Below, piece by piece: positions 36,661-44,797 of a stretch of DNA of 64,000 bases. The translations under genes were made by a program, and so were the position numbers. Numbering within the stretch: the first letter of the stretch is position 1; the number at the start of each line of letters is the position of its first letter. Location of the stretch: the NCBI GenBank assembly GCA_036725605.1, contig DAIMDW010000002.1:1-64000 (forward strand). Reading direction: 5' to 3'. The notes below the pieces were generated by a model that was not told the origin of the DNA, did not search any database, and saw only the letters and a list, made by a program, of their open reading frames with translations. The stretch comes from CALBTQ01 sp036725605 (lineage in GTDB: Bacteria; Lernaellota; Lernaellaia; Lernaellales; Lernaellaceae).

Positions 36661-36709
36661 GCGCGCCCTTTCCATCTTCAGAATGCGGCAAATTTTCGGG
36701 AGGGTCAAA

Positions 36710-37375
36710 TCAATAACAGGTCGCGCCGCCGCCGATTTCCAGGCGCAGGAAAAAGCCGCGCGGCGTAGCGTCGGGGGCGTCGTCGTAGGTGCGTCCGCCG
36801 TCGCGCCAATCGCCCAACGGCTCCTGGTGCACATAGCCCAGGCGCAACGCACCGGCGACGTGTCCGCGCGCGGAAGTCGGTCGGTACAGCAGCATCAGCG
36901 CCACGCCGGCCTCCAACGGCAGGCTGTCGCGGCGGATACGCTCGAAGGGCGTGGGCTGCTTGGCTTCCAATTCCAGGTAGGTGACGCCGTAACCCGCGCC
37001 GACGAAGGGAACGACGCTGCCGATTTGCCCGTCGTACACACGCCAGCCGAGGTCGAGGATCCCCCAGCCCCAATACAGCCACGCGTCGTTGCTGTGACTG
37101 CGGCTGGACAGGCGCGAGCCGTGCGCGGTCGGCGCGACGTACAGCGGGCCGTACTGGAAGGTGGCGGCCGCCCCGGGCATCCACAAGTAGCCTTCGTAGG
37201 GGCGCAGGTCGTAGGGCGCGATGAAGTCGCTGAGTTCGCCCGCGTCGAAGGACATCAACTGAAACGACGGGGCGAGCGTCCAGGTCAGCGGCTCGGCCGT
37301 CGCGACGGACGCCGGCGCCAACGCCAACAACAGCGCGCCGATCAACAGCGGAATATGGAATCGTCGGTAATCCAT
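36710..37375 (-). CDS. Predicted outer-membrane beta-barrel or envelope protein
   Basis: The 221-residue product has a signal peptide (about 1-27, ending ATA). It then has alternating aromatic/polar strands (FQYGPLYVAPTAHGSRL, WLYWGWGILDLGWRVYDG, VVPFVGAGYGVTYLEL), typical of small eight-stranded OmpA/OmpW-like barrels. The C-terminus (LEIGGGATCY) ends in Tyr, also compatible with barrel insertion, though the preceding Cys is unusual. Family not recognised. It lies between the 523-residue barrel gene and the radical SAM gene in the same direction, with gaps of 38 and 49 bases. Confidence 0.6.
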   Translation of the reverse strand: MDYRRFHIPLLIGALLLALAPASVATAEPLTWTLAPSFQLMSFDAGELSDFIAPYDLRPYEGYLWMPGAAATFQYGPLYVAPTAHGSRLSSRSHSNDAWLYWGWGILDLGWRVYDGQIGSVVPFVGAGYGVTYLELEAKQPTPFERIRRDSLPLEAGVALMLLYRPTSARGHVAGALRLGYVHQEPLGDWRDGGRTYDDAPDATPRGFFLRLEIGGGATCY

Positions 37376-37413
37376 CTTCGGATAATCGTTATAGCGCGTC
37401 GGCGAGGTTTTTA

Positions 37414-38985
37414 CTAGAAGCGGAAGGCGAACTCGCTCTTAAATCCTTCGAACGGCGGAATCGGCCGGCAGACGCCGCCGGCGCACTTGAGCCCGCCCTT
37501 GTAGCGTCCGTAGGCCAGCGAAACCTGCATCCAGTTCGTCGGCTTGATCACCGTTTCGGCCGCCCAGAAGTGCGGATCGTCTTCCTCTTCGGCGCCCAGT
37601 TCGACGGTGCCGGTCGCCGGCTCGTCGCTGTTCTCGTAGCTGCCGACCAGCGACAGATACGGGTTGTAGCCGTAGCTGACGATCGCCTCGTGCGAGGCGT
37701 AGTCGACTTCGCTCATCAGCCCGAAGCCGTGGAACTGCTTGCCCAGGTATTCGAGCTGCAGCGAGTGCGGATGAACGATCGGCGTTTCGAAGGTCAGTTC
37801 GCCGTGCACGTAGCGGCCCTCGACGATCTCGCGATAACCCGCCGCGCCGGTGAGCGTCGAACCGTTGCCGAAGGTGCGGTCGAAGCCGCCGTAGGTGTGC
37901 TCGATCCACTCCAGCCACTTGAGGTCGGAGCTATAGTGGTCGGCCAGTTCCAGCGGCATTTCCTCGTGCGTCTGGATGTTCGTGTAGTTGACGTACAGCC
38001 CGACGTCGACCACGGGCACCACGTAATCCACGCGGCCGCGCCCGCCGGTGGCGTCCTCATAATTGGGCAGATGGCCGAAGGACATCTTCGGGTATTCCAT
38101 GCTCGGCGGATCGTTGTAGGCGTAGTCGAAGCGGAAGTAGTCGGTGCCTTCCAGCAGCAGGGTCACCGGCCCGGCGTACCAGGTCGTCGCCAGGTGCGCG
38201 CCGCGTCCTTCCCACTCGAGGTCCTCGAGTTCCTTTTTATCGTCCTGGTATTCGAGCCAGCCGTATTCGCCGGCCAGCGCGCCGATGCCCGCCAGATCGG
38301 GCGACTCGACGATCACCGAATACAAATTGATGCGGTCGTCCTCTTCCAAACGCGCGAAGGTGGCCGTTTCGTCCTTGCGCAACGTGCCGCCGACCCAGGC
38401 GCCGCCGACTTTGATCATCGAGGGACCGGCCATGAAGCGCGCGCCCCACAGCAGGTCGCGTTCGTCGATGAACTCGGGCTCTTCGACCTGCGCACGCTCG
38501 GGCCCGAAGCGGCGATCGTCGCCCGGATTGACCGGACCGATCAGCGATTCGAACTCGAAGTACTCGTGGTTGAGGCGAAACAGCGCGCCCTGGATCGTCG
38601 TGTCCTCGCCGAACTCGTCGCGCTTAAGCAGGCTGAGCGTCAGGCCCTGCCCGAAGCTGGCGTAGGAATCGCCGAAGCGCACCAGAAACGGATCGCTCTG
38701 GTACTGCAGGAACACCTTTTCCGGGATGTAGCGGACGTAATATTCCTCTTCGAGAAAATAGGCCTCGGTGTCGTAGCGCATGCCGGCCAGGAACGGCCCC
38801 TTCGCCACGTTCAGGTTCAGGCGGTTGATGCCCGCCCAGAACGGATTGTCCTCGTCGGTGACGTCGTAGTTGATCTTCAAGGTTTCGAAGATCGTCACCG
38901 AGTCGGTCAGCGGCGTCTGCCACTCGAGCGCCTGCGCGCTCAGCGGCAGCAGCACCAGAAAAACGATCAACAGGCTTTTGCGCAT
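37414..38985 (-). CDS. Outer-membrane beta-barrel protein (DUF6029-like)
   Basis: The 523-residue protein has a short signal peptide (about 1-19, ending AQA), many beta-strand segments and a C-terminal Phe (SEFAFRF). The region PFLVRFGDSYASFGQGLTLSL, reporting a plug-like or strand motif, recalls DUF6029 outer-membrane proteins, which often sit next to TlpA-like thioredoxins as here. Part of the middle is very acidic. Its start lies one base after the stop of the tlpA-like gene, so the two are co-transcribed. A transport or assembly role in the outer membrane is inferred; the substrate is unknown. Confidence 0.68.
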   Translation of the reverse strand: MRKSLLIVFLVLLPLSAQALEWQTPLTDSVTIFETLKINYDVTDEDNPFWAGINRLNLNVAKGPFLAGMRYDTEAYFLEEEYYVRYIPEKVFLQYQSDPFLVRFGDSYASFGQGLTLSLLKRDEFGEDTTIQGALFRLNHEYFEFESLIGPVNPGDDRRFGPERAQVEEPEFIDERDLLWGARFMAGPSMIKVGGAWVGGTLRKDETATFARLEEDDRINLYSVIVESPDLAGIGALAGEYGWLEYQDDKKELEDLEWEGRGAHLATTWYAGPVTLLLEGTDYFRFDYAYNDPPSMEYPKMSFGHLPNYEDATGGRGRVDYVVPVVDVGLYVNYTNIQTHEEMPLELADHYSSDLKWLEWIEHTYGGFDRTFGNGSTLTGAAGYREIVEGRYVHGELTFETPIVHPHSLQLEYLGKQFHGFGLMSEVDYASHEAIVSYGYNPYLSLVGSYENSDEPATGTVELGAEEEDDPHFWAAETVIKPTNWMQVSLAYGRYKGGLKCAGGVCRPIPPFEGFKSEFAFRF

Positions 38986-38986
38986 C

Positions 38987-39478
38987 TTAGAGCCCCAACG
39001 CCTTTTTGATTTGCTTTTCCAACTCGAATTCCTCGCCGGACTTGAAGCCGACGTGCGTCCACACGACCTTGCCCTCGCGGTCGATCAGCACCGAATACGG
39101 ATAATCGCTGCGCGGATTGTACAGGCCGTTGACGCGGCTGTCGCTGTCGTGCAGCACCGGGTAGGTCAGCTTGTGCCGACGGACGATCGAGCGCACCTGG
39201 GACATATCCGAAGGCGTGTCGGCCGTGATCGACCAGACGGTGAATCCCTTGTCCTTGTACTCGTCGTACAGGCGCTGATGATGCGGCATTTCGATCTTGC
39301 AGGCGCTGCACCAGGTCATCCAGAAGGTGAGCAGCACGACCTTTCCTTTCTGGTCGGCCAGGCGCATGGACTTGCCCTGCAGATCCTTGAGCGTGAAATC
39401 GACCGCCTGTTCGCCCACGCCGTACGCGGTGGCGGCCAGAAACAACAATATCAATACGGCGATGATAGTCTTGCGCAT
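38987..39478 (-). CDS. TlpA-like periplasmic thioredoxin-fold protein
   Basis: The 163-residue protein has a signal peptide (about 1-20, ending AYG), an AhpC/TSA-like beginning (QAVDFTLKDLQGKSMRL) and the active-site motif WMTWCSACKIEMP with C57 and C60. The order matches TlpA/ResA thiol-disulfide oxidoreductases, which reduce periplasmic cysteines, for example for cytochrome c or copper-site assembly. GGGAGAAC lies just before the ATG at 39478; the frame extends 36 codons further without a site. Tight linkage to an outer-membrane barrel suggests that the barrel, or something passing through it, is its client. Confidence 0.88.
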   Translation of the reverse strand: MRKTIIAVLILLFLAATAYGVGEQAVDFTLKDLQGKSMRLADQKGKVVLLTFWMTWCSACKIEMPHHQRLYDEYKDKGFTVWSITADTPSDMSQVRSIVRRHKLTYPVLHDSDSRVNGLYNPRSDYPYSVLIDREGKVVWTHVGFKSGEEFELEKQIKKALGL

Positions 39479-39596
39479 GAAGTTCTCCCGTTCATGGTCC
39501 GGTTTTCTTCGCAAACCATGCTGGTTTTTTTCGCGTTTGGCAAGCACACACCGGAAGGGATTCCGCGCGGCGTTTGTGTCCGCCACGGTTGGAATA

Positions 39597-39878
39597 TCAG
39601 GCGCGATCGCGCGGGACGATTTCCTTCGCCCGGTCGAGCGTGGACTCGCCGAACGAACGGCCGATACGCCAGCCGAAGTACCAGAGGGCGAGCGCGGCGG
39701 GAAACAGCGCGACTACCGCGACGACTTTGTTCCAGAGGATCATCAGAATGGCCGCCGCGCCCAACAGCACCGCGAGAATTTGCAGCCCGACGGACACGAC
39801 CGGCGCGCCGAAGCGCACCCACGCGCCCACAAACAAGGCGCCCAAGGCATCGAGATTGCTGATCGGCTTTTGTTTCAT
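39597..39878 (-). CDS. Small membrane protein of unknown function
   Basis: The 93-residue product has two to three hydrophobic helices (APVVSVGLQILAVLLGAAAI, ILMILWNKVVAVVALFPAAL, ALWYFGWRI) and polar ends. It begins with an ordinary ATG. No motif was recognised. It lies about 120 bases upstream of the tlpA-like gene in the same direction and could be the first gene of that unit. Confidence 0.5.
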   Translation of the reverse strand: MKQKPISNLDALGALFVGAWVRFGAPVVSVGLQILAVLLGAAAILMILWNKVVAVVALFPAALALWYFGWRIGRSFGESTLDRAKEIVPRDRA

Positions 39879-39996
39879 CGTCCATCCGTTGATGCGTTCG
39901 GAATCGTTATCATCGCCGCCCTCGCCGTCGGATGCAAGAGGTTGTTGTGTTATGAAATGTAATGAAACATAGGTCCAGGAATTATTCCTGGCTCAT

Positions 39997-40042
39997 CACT
40001 GATAAACTCACTCGCTTCGCTCGCTCGTGTATCAGTGCCACC
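39997..40042 (-). repeat. REP-like element, copy A (GGTGGCACTGATAC family)
   Basis: Read on the minus strand it begins GGTGGCACTGATACACG and ends GAGTTTATCAGTG, so CACTGATA and TATCAGTG form the terminal inverted repeat around a CGAGCGAGC core. It is nearly identical to 61542-61587. It sits in the divergent gap before mltD. Nothing else is seen between 39879 and 40100. Confidence 0.8.
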
Positions 40043-40100
40043 GCCTGAATGTATCACCTGGGTCTTTTCGTGATGACATATTTCCATTAACCTACGCGCA

Positions 40101-42458
40101 ATGGTTGCGCGACGCCTAATTTTTTTGTTGGTCCTCTTGCCGTTGCTGGCGGCGTCGGCGTCGTGTCTGCCGCCGCGCGGCGAAGATCTGGACACCTTCC
40201 TGGACAACGTGCCCGCCGAGCTGCCGCCGGCCAAGCCGCAAGCGCCCGCCTCGGCCGAGGACTTCACCGCGCTACGCGACAAGATCCGCGCCCTGGCCAA
40301 GGAAGCGGTGGAGATGAACAAGAAGGGCGAGACGGAGCAGGCGCAAAACAAGATCGACGAAGCGCGCCTGGCGATTCTCAACTTCGAAGGCAACGACGAG
40401 CAGCGCGAGCGGCTGGCCGAAGAATACGATCTGTTGCTGACGCTGCTGGACGATCTGATCGAGCCGGAGCGCCGCACGCCCTCGGACGCGGTGCGTTTCA
40501 TCCTCACGCCCGATCCGACCGCGCAGGACATCGCGCAGGTCGAGGCGGCGCGCTCGATCGGCAACATCAACCGGTACGTGAAGGGTCTCAACCGCAGCGC
40601 CCGGCAGCGCGTCGCGCGGCAACTGGCGGTGTTCACGCGCACGCAGCGCGGCCGCGCTTTGTTCCAGCGCTACCTCGACCGTTCGGCGCAGTACCGGCAG
40701 TACATCGACGCGGTGCTGGCGAAAAACGGCCTGCCCGCCGAGCTGCTGTGCGTATCGCTGATCGAATCGGGATTTTCCGACTCGGCGACCAGTCGCGTCG
40801 GCGCGGTCGGCCTGTGGCAATTCATGCCCGCCACCGCGCGCGATTACAACATGCAGGTCGACCGGTGGGTCGACGAGCGGCTGGACTGGATGAAAGCGAC
40901 GCACGGCGCCGCGGCTTATTTCAAAAATTCCATGCAGCGTTACAACGGCAACATCGAATTGTCGGTCGCCTCGTACAACACCGGCCCGGGCAACGTGAAC
41001 AAGGCGATTCGCCGCGCCGGCGGCAGCTTCGACTACTGGCGGCTGAAGCTGCATCCGGAGACGATGGACTACGTGCCCAAGTGGATCGCCGCGATGATCC
41101 TCTATTACAACCCGCGCCAGCACGGCTTCGTCGTGCCCAAGGACGATCCGCCGCAGTTCGACGAAATCACCATTCGCGGCTCGATCGAACTGGAGACGAT
41201 CGCGCAGGCCATCGGCGAGCATCCGAAGGGATTGTACGCGCTCAACCGCGCGCTGGTCCGCAAGGCGACGCCGCCGGACCGGCCGTGGAAGCTGCGCCTG
41301 CCCGCCGGCTCGCGCGACCGGCTGCTGGCCAACCTCGACGACCTGCTGGAGAAACAGTCGGTCGTGTGGATCGCCCACCGCGTGATCAAGGGCGATTCGC
41401 CGGCGTCGATCGCCAAGATGTACGCGGTGCCGCTAGAGCGGGTGGTCAGCGCGAACGATCTGCTCGACCGCAGCCTGCCCGAACCGGGCGAGGTGATCAT
41501 GGTGCCGGTCAGCCCGGACAACCGGACGGCGATGGCGCAACTGGCGAAAAACGAGGCGCGCGAACGTGAGCGCGCGCGCAAAACGCCGCCCTCGTCCGGC
41601 GTTCCCTCGCCCAAGCCCAAGCCGAAAAAAATCGTGCACAAGGTGCGCCTGCGCGACAACCTGTGGTCGATCGCGCAGCGCTACGACGTGTCGGTCGGCG
41701 ATTTGCGCAAGTGGAACAAAGACACGATCGGCGCGGGCGATCAGATTCGGCCGGGGCAGAACCTGACGATCATTTTCGACGGTGAAGCGCCGCTGGCCCA
41801 GCCGAAAAGTTACACGGTCAAGCGCGGCGACACGCTCAGCCAGATCGCCAAACGCCACGGCGTGACGACCAAGGCCTTGGGCGCGGTGAACAACCTGACC
41901 GCCGAATCGACGATTTATCCGGGCATGACGCTCAAGCTGCCGCAGGGCGCCAACGACGTCAGCGCGCAGCCGACCACGCACATCGTGCAGCGTGGCGAAA
42001 CGCTTTCGGGCATCGCCGAGCGCTACGGCCTGTCGACGCAAACGCTGATGAAGATCAACAAAATCGGTAATCCGCGTTCGCTGCGACCGGGCCAGACGCT
42101 GCTGTTGTCCGCGCCGAAAAAGGCGACCGTGCACACGGTCAAGCGCGGCGACACGCTAAGCAAGATCGCGCAAAAGTACGGGGTGTCGGTGACGGCGCTG
42201 GCGAAAGAGAATAAAATATCGAGCAAGTCCACGTTGCGGGTCGGTCAGCGATTGCGCATTCCCGCCGGCGGCAAAAGCGCGGCGAAACCGGCCGAGGTGT
42301 GGATTTCCTATCGCGTCAAATCGGGCGACAATCTGACGAGTATCGCGAAGCGCTTCGGCTGCTCGGTGGACGAATTGGAAACGTGGAACAAAATCAAACG
42401 CACCCAGCCGTTGCGCGTGGGCCAGGTGCTCAAAGTGAAAGTGCGGAAAAAGCGATAG
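40101..42458 (+). CDS. mltD: Membrane-bound lytic murein transglycosylase D with LysM repeats
   Basis: The 785-residue product is a probable lipoprotein (lipobox near ASASC). The N-terminal helical region is followed by an SLT domain (about 205-345) with the catalytic Glu in SLIESGFSD and the motifs GAVGLWQFMPATARDY and SVASYNTGPGNV. Six LysM-type repeats follow, the first degenerate (WIAHRVIKGDSPASIA) and five clear ones ending at the C-terminus (for example YTVKRGDTLSQIAKRHGV). MltD cleaves the glycan strand of peptidoglycan to 1,6-anhydroMurNAc ends; LysM domains bind peptidoglycan. Five clear repeats is more than many MltDs carry. The next gene starts directly after its stop. Confidence 0.94.
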   Translation: MVARRLIFLLVLLPLLAASASCLPPRGEDLDTFLDNVPAELPPAKPQAPASAEDFTALRDKIRALAKEAVEMNKKGETEQAQNKIDEARLAILNFEGNDEQRERLAEEYDLLLTLLDDLIEPERRTPSDAVRFILTPDPTAQDIAQVEAARSIGNINRYVKGLNRSARQRVARQLAVFTRTQRGRALFQRYLDRSAQYRQYIDAVLAKNGLPAELLCVSLIESGFSDSATSRVGAVGLWQFMPATARDYNMQVDRWVDERLDWMKATHGAAAYFKNSMQRYNGNIELSVASYNTGPGNVNKAIRRAGGSFDYWRLKLHPETMDYVPKWIAAMILYYNPRQHGFVVPKDDPPQFDEITIRGSIELETIAQAIGEHPKGLYALNRALVRKATPPDRPWKLRLPAGSRDRLLANLDDLLEKQSVVWIAHRVIKGDSPASIAKMYAVPLERVVSANDLLDRSLPEPGEVIMVPVSPDNRTAMAQLAKNEARERERARKTPPSSGVPSPKPKPKKIVHKVRLRDNLWSIAQRYDVSVGDLRKWNKDTIGAGDQIRPGQNLTIIFDGEAPLAQPKSYTVKRGDTLSQIAKRHGVTTKALGAVNNLTAESTIYPGMTLKLPQGANDVSAQPTTHIVQRGETLSGIAERYGLSTQTLMKINKIGNPRSLRPGQTLLLSAPKKATVHTVKRGDTLSKIAQKYGVSVTALAKENKISSKSTLRVGQRLRIPAGGKSAAKPAEVWISYRVKSGDNLTSIAKRFGCSVDELETWNKIKRTQPLRVGQVLKVKVRKKR

Positions 42459-43307
42459 ATGAAAAACCTGATTGTTTTGGCCGACAACCTCAGCGTGCTG
42501 CGCGACCTGCCCGACGGCTCGGTCGATTTGATTTACATCGATCCGCCGTTCAACACCGGCAAGGCGCAAAAACACACCGCGCTGCAAACCGTGCGCGACA
42601 CCAACGGCGACCGCACCGGTTTCCAGGGGCTGCGCTACAAGACGATCAAGGGCGACACGCGCGTGTTCGCCGACATCTTCGACGATTTTCTGGAGTTCAT
42701 CGAGCCGCGTCTGCGCGAGGCGCATCGCGTGCTGGCCGACAACGGCACGCTGTACTTTCACATCGACTACCGCGAAGTGCATTACTGCAAGGTTTTGCTG
42801 GACGGCATCTTCGGCCGCAAGAGCTTCCTCAACGAAATCATCTGGGCTTACGATTACGGCGCGCGGCCGCGCAGTCGCTGGCCGGCCAAGCACGACAACA
42901 TTCTGGTCTACGTGAAAAATCCGAAATGCTACACGTTCAACCACGAGGAAATCGACCGCATTCCCTATATGGCGCCGGGGCTGGTCGGCAAGGAAAAAGC
43001 GAGCAAGGGCAAGCTGCCGACCGACACCTGGTGGCACACGATCGTGCCGACGCAGGGCGGCGAGCGCCTGGGGTATCCGACGCAAAAACCACTGGGCGTG
43101 CTGCGGCGGATCGTGACGGCCTCGTCGAAGCCGGGCGACCTGGTGCTCGACTTTTTCGCCGGCAGCGGCACGACCGGCGCGGCCTGTCGCGAGCTGGGAC
43201 GGCGTTTCATTCTGGTGGACAACAATCCCGAGGCGATCGAGGTGATGCAGCGCCGGTTCAGCGGCGCGGGGGACATCGATTATCTAAAGATCATCGATCA
43301 GCGTTGA
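42459..43307 (+). CDS. Beta-class DNA (adenine-N6 or cytosine-N4) methyltransferase
   Basis: The 282-residue protein has the catalytic motif IYIDPPFNTGK near the N-terminus and the SAM-binding motif LDFFAGSGTTGAACRELGR near the C-terminus. This order defines the beta class (CcrM/HinfI type). The family is site-specific DNA methylation; the recognition sequence and base cannot be read from sequence. No restriction endonuclease gene is nearby, so it is an orphan, possibly regulatory. Its ATG follows the mltD stop with no gap, so the two are translationally coupled. Its 3' end overlaps the convergent protease gene by 10 bp. Confidence 0.9.
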   Translation: MKNLIVLADNLSVLRDLPDGSVDLIYIDPPFNTGKAQKHTALQTVRDTNGDRTGFQGLRYKTIKGDTRVFADIFDDFLEFIEPRLREAHRVLADNGTLYFHIDYREVHYCKVLLDGIFGRKSFLNEIIWAYDYGARPRSRWPAKHDNILVYVKNPKCYTFNHEEIDRIPYMAPGLVGKEKASKGKLPTDTWWHTIVPTQGGERLGYPTQKPLGVLRRIVTASSKPGDLVLDFFAGSGTTGAACRELGRRFILVDNNPEAIEVMQRRFSGAGDIDYLKIIDQR

Positions 43308-44464
43308 TTGTTGTTTTCCGTGCGCAGGGTCGGCGTGATGGTTACGGACCGCGTTTCGCCGTTGCGCACCACTTTCAACTTCGCTTTGCGATCGGCAATC
43401 AGTAAGGTCAGCGTACGCGAACAGGCGACCGCGTCGTACACCGAACGGCCGTTGATCGAGACAATCATGTCGCCGCGCCGCAAGCCGGCCGCCGCGGCGG
43501 GGGAGTCCTTTTCCACATCGCTGATCAACGCCCCGCCGTGCGCCAACGACGCGCGCTGCTGAGCGGTGAGATCGGCCAGGGTTACGCCGATGAACGCCCG
43601 GCGCACCGCGCCGCTACGCACCAGGTGCGGAATCACCTCGCGCACCAGGTTGCTGGGCACCGCGAAGCCGATCGCCTGGCCGCCCTGCACCGTGGCCGTG
43701 TTCACGCCGACCATCTCGCCGCGCAGGTTAAGCAACGGACCGCCGCTGTTGCCGGGGTTGATCTGCGCGCTGGTCTGCAGGTAGTCCTCGTAGCGCCCGC
43801 GCACGTCCTCGTGCAGGCGGCGGTGCTTGGCGCTGATCAGGCCGTTGGTCAGCGAATGCGCCAGACCGAAGGGATTGCCGATGGCCACGACGAACTCGCC
43901 GACCTGCACCGCGTCGGAATCGGCGAAGCGGATGAAGGGCAGCGGCTTGTCGTGTTCGATCTTCAACAGCGCCAGGTCCGACACGCGATCCAGGCCGATC
44001 AACCGCGCGGTTTTGACCTGATCCTCCTGCCAGACGAACACCTTGATTTCATCGGCCCCGGCGACCACGTGGGCGTTGGTCAGCAGAAAGCCGTCGGCGC
44101 TGATGAAAAAGCCCGTGCCCAGCGCGCGGGCGTTGAAGTCGAGGTTGGGCGTGCGCACGGTGAAGATCCCCAGGGGATCGCCCACGCGCGTGCGGATGTT
44201 CTTTTCGCTGAAAATGTTGACCACCGCCGGATTCGAACGGTCGGCCAGTTGCACGAAGGTGTCGGTGCGCAGGTTCTGCGACGGCGTTTTGGCGGCGGGC
44301 GCGTCGGTCCAGACCAGCTCGGCATGACCGGGCAGACCCAGCGGGCGCGCGGGGGCCGCTTCGGCCTCCTCCGGCGTCTCCGGACCGCGATAGGCGAACA
44401 CGCAACCGTTAAGCGCCAAGGCCAGCGCCGCGAGCAACAAGCAGACAACCAATCGTTTCGACAT
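43298..44464 (-). CDS. HtrA/DegP-like serine protease lipoprotein with one PDZ domain
   Basis: The 388-residue product has a lipoprotein signal (LALALNGC). Its trypsin-like domain has the triad His in LLTNAHVVAG, Asp in RVSDLALLKIE and Ser in INPGNSGGPLL. One C-terminal PDZ domain is present (SPAAAAGLRRGDMIVSINGRSV). One PDZ domain is the DegS-like layout, but the protein is anchored by lipid instead of a helix. It probably degrades or senses misfolded envelope proteins. GGAG lies 7 bases before the ATG at 44464. The frame extends 12 codons upstream without a site. Confidence 0.93.
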   Translation of the reverse strand: MSKRLVVCLLLAALALALNGCVFAYRGPETPEEAEAAPARPLGLPGHAELVWTDAPAAKTPSQNLRTDTFVQLADRSNPAVVNIFSEKNIRTRVGDPLGIFTVRTPNLDFNARALGTGFFISADGFLLTNAHVVAGADEIKVFVWQEDQVKTARLIGLDRVSDLALLKIEHDKPLPFIRFADSDAVQVGEFVVAIGNPFGLAHSLTNGLISAKHRRLHEDVRGRYEDYLQTSAQINPGNSGGPLLNLRGEMVGVNTATVQGGQAIGFAVPSNLVREVIPHLVRSGAVRRAFIGVTLADLTAQQRASLAHGGALISDVEKDSPAAAAGLRRGDMIVSINGRSVYDAVACSRTLTLLIADRKAKLKVVRNGETRSVTITPTLRTENNNQR

Positions 44465-44685
44465 CGTTGATCTCCATCGGCTAGGGATGCGGTTGGGCAA
44501 CTATAGCATCAGGTGGGACCCCGGTCGCAACCCAGGGGTTCAGCACAAAATGCGCAAACGGTCCGCAAGGTTAACTTTTCCTTTAGCGACATAAACTTAT
44601 CGACGGTTTTGACCTTGACTCCCCGCCGGGATTGCGTGAAGATGGCCCCCCAATGGGGCAAGTTTTTCCGCTCCGGAAAGCGTAC

Positions 44686-44790
44686 ATGCACATTCGAATG
44701 AGTCCAAAAAACCACGGATACAATTTGATGGCACGAAAGGTCATCGATCTCGATAGCTTTACCTTTATTCGATCCGCCTTGGATAAGTGA
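44686..44790 (+). CDS. Possible 34-codon upstream ORF before the MFS gene
   Basis: ATG at 44686 has GGAAAG 6 bases upstream and the frame runs to a TGA at 44788-44790, 7 bases before the transporter start. The downstream ribosome binding site (GAGG) overlaps this stop, so translation could be coupled. The peptide is basic, with no motif. It may be a leader peptide or chance. The rest of the 333-bp gap (44465-44797) shows nothing else. Confidence 0.3.
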   Translation: MHIRMSPKNHGYNLMARKVIDLDSFTFIRSALDK

Positions 44791-44797
44791 GGTAACG

